The notes under the pieces are model-generated. The model worked only from the letters and a program-made list of their open reading frames with translations. It made no database searches and was not told the DNA's origin. DNA of 5,447 nucleotides from an uncultured Oscillospiraceae bacterium (GTDB taxonomy: Bacteria > Bacillota > Clostridia > Oscillospirales > Oscillospiraceae), in the NCBI GenBank assembly GCA_905233595.1, contig CAJOFI010000150.1, positions 1 to 5,447 of the forward strand, read 5' to 3'. This document shows, in pieces, positions 4,684 through 5,447 of this stretch (its first letter is position 1; each line of letters begins with the position of its first letter). Both the position numbers and the translations under genes were made by a program.

Positions 4684-5379
4684 TTACATTTCCGAGACCG
4701 TGCTCACGTTCTCGAGCGCGATCAGGGTGGGGAGGAGCTTTTCCTTTGCTTTCGCGCTTCCGGCCTGCACGGCGAGGATCGCGCAGAAATGCGCCTCGCC
4801 CGCCTCGCTCTGTACGCGGGAGATTTCCAGCTCGTTGAGCGCCGCGCCGAGCGTGTCGAGCGCCGCCATGATGCGCTGAATATCGTCCGCGCTGCGGTAT
4901 TCGACGTAGAGCCGCGTGTCGCGCACCTGCCGGGCGAAGCGGTACTCGAGCCGGGAGAGAAAGATCTCCGCCACGAGCACCATCGCGGTCACGAAGAGCG
5001 CAAGCTCCAGATAGCCCGCGCCGCACACGAGGCCGATGATGCCCACCGCCCAGAGCCCCGCCGCGGTGGTCAGACCCTTGACGCGCTGCCGCCGGGTGAC
5101 GATGATCGTGCCCGCGCCGATGAAGGAGATGCCCGCGATGACCTGCGCGCCCATGCGGGAGACGTCGGTGTAGAGGTGCATGACCTGGTATAAGTACAGG
5201 TTGGTGAGGATCGTCATGGCCGCGCCGATGCAGATGAGGATGTGCGTGCGAAAGCCCGCAGGGCGGCGCTTGAGCTCCCGCTCGATGCCGATGACGCCGC
5301 CGCAGAGCATCGCCGCGAGCATCCGCACGAGCACGGCGGAAAAGCTCAGCTCCCGCGCAAAATCAAAGACGTGCAGCAT
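4684..5379 (-). CDS. MgtC/SapB-family membrane protein
   Basis: An inner-membrane protein of the MgtC/SapB family. In pathogens MgtC supports growth at low magnesium and inside macrophages, partly by affecting the F1Fo ATPase, but the role of most free-living members is unknown. The 231 residues show the family signatures GGVIGIERE (27-35), RPAGFRTH (39-46), GISFIGAGTII (83-93) and VKGLTTAAGLW (100-110). About five membrane segments lie at 13-31, 44-64, 77-95, 104-121 and 123-142. A soluble ACT-like C-terminal domain spans about 155-231, so this is the long form. ATG 5379 follows a full AGGAGGTG site (5386-5393) by six bases. The gene starts three bases after the stop of an upstream minus-strand gene, indicating an operon with translational coupling. 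No magnesium-responsive leader can be seen because the operon start is outside the window. Confidence 0.93.
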   Translation of the reverse strand: MLHVFDFARELSFSAVLVRMLAAMLCGGVIGIERELKRRPAGFRTHILICIGAAMTILTNLYLYQVMHLYTDVSRMGAQVIAGISFIGAGTIIVTRRQRVKGLTTAAGLWAVGIIGLVCGAGYLELALFVTAMVLVAEIFLSRLEYRFARQVRDTRLYVEYRSADDIQRIMAALDTLGAALNELEISRVQSEAGEAHFCAILAVQAGSAKAKEKLLPTLIALENVSTVSEM

Positions 5380-5382
5380 CCC

Positions 5383-5447
5383 TCACACCTCCTCGAGCGC
5401 CGCCACGCCCGGCAGCAGGGAGAGCGCCGCCAGAAGCTCGGTGTGCC
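5383..5447 (-). CDS. C-terminal end of an upstream gene, probably a second MgtC/SapB-family member (partial)
   Basis: The last 20 codons of a minus-strand gene are visible, reading HTELLAALSLLPGVAALEEV and ending in TGA at 5383-5385. It stops three bases before the next gene's ATG, and its final codons GAG-GAG-GTG contain the Shine-Dalgarno site of that gene. The tail has the same length and pattern as the C-terminus of the downstream protein (KEKLLPTLIALENVSTVSEM). The two Leu of the LL pair, the Leu at positions 8 and 11, the Val at 14 and the Glu at 19 coincide. This suggests a tandem paralogue, though any ACT-like domain could end this way. The frame itself is well supported by the coupling and codon use. 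Confidence 0.6.
   Translation of the reverse strand, partial: HTELLAALSLLPGVAALEEV

Noticed and set aside
4660..5193. Plus-strand open frame opposite the MgtC/SapB-type gene
   Set aside because: It starts in the terminator hairpin and has a His/Arg/Asp-rich shadow composition with no domain.
1..5447. CRISPR array, toxin-antitoxin, restriction or other defence genes
   Set aside because: No regular direct repeats with unique spacers and no proteins of those families were found on either strand.

Overview
The window looks like chromosome from a high-GC Gram-positive anaerobe of the Clostridia. This is an inference from purine-rich ribosome binding sites (GGAGG-type), sigma-A-like promoters with 16-17 base spacers that are often preceded by TGN, a tRNA gene with an encoded CCA end, strongly G/C-ending codons in most genes, and the protein families present. 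The left quarter (1 to about 1550) differs. Its integrase gene has mixed, less GC-biased codons and appears to be the end of an integrated mobile element lying mostly outside the window.

Layout. Positions 1-213 hold an inverted array of 9-base units, a hairpin and the integrase promoter. Positions 214-1389 encode a complete Tn916/phage-type tyrosine recombinase with all catalytic residues. Positions 1395-1454 carry phased short repeats that look like arm-type integrase sites. A terminator hairpin (1525-1552) directly abuts the 3' end of a minus-strand tRNA-Tyr(GTA) (1552-1636). Upstream of it in the same transcript is a tRNA-Thr(TGT) that stops in its T-arm (1641-1701), so it lacks the 3' T-stem strand and acceptor strand. 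A near-consensus promoter (1719-1747) drives this tRNA pair.

Divergent from the tRNAs is a membrane-anchored GH25 lysozyme (1859-2734). Its stop codon sits exactly at the edge of a 119 bp MITE-like insertion (2734-2852) with 26 bp imperfect terminal inverted repeats and a probable TTA target duplication. After it comes convergent intergenic DNA and a 23 bp perfect terminator stem shared with araD (L-ribulose-5-phosphate 4-epimerase, 3041-3742, minus). araD is transcribed away from a HAD-family phosphatase (3863-4531, plus) from back-to-back promoters. The phosphatase converges on an MgtC/SapB-family membrane protein (4684-5379, minus). That gene is translationally coupled to an upstream gene whose visible C-terminus resembles its own, so the pair is probably a tandem MgtC/SapB duplication.

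The most notable non-coding signals are the stop-codon insertion of the small element, the truncated tRNA-Thr in an otherwise healthy tRNA operon, the helically phased repeats beside the integrase, the 9-base inverted array at the left edge, and a 7-base-periodic TTTTSAG tandem motif next to the 3' ends of all four chromosomal genes. I see no defence system, CRISPR array or wholly unknown protein family. The novelty here lies in small elements and site architecture.
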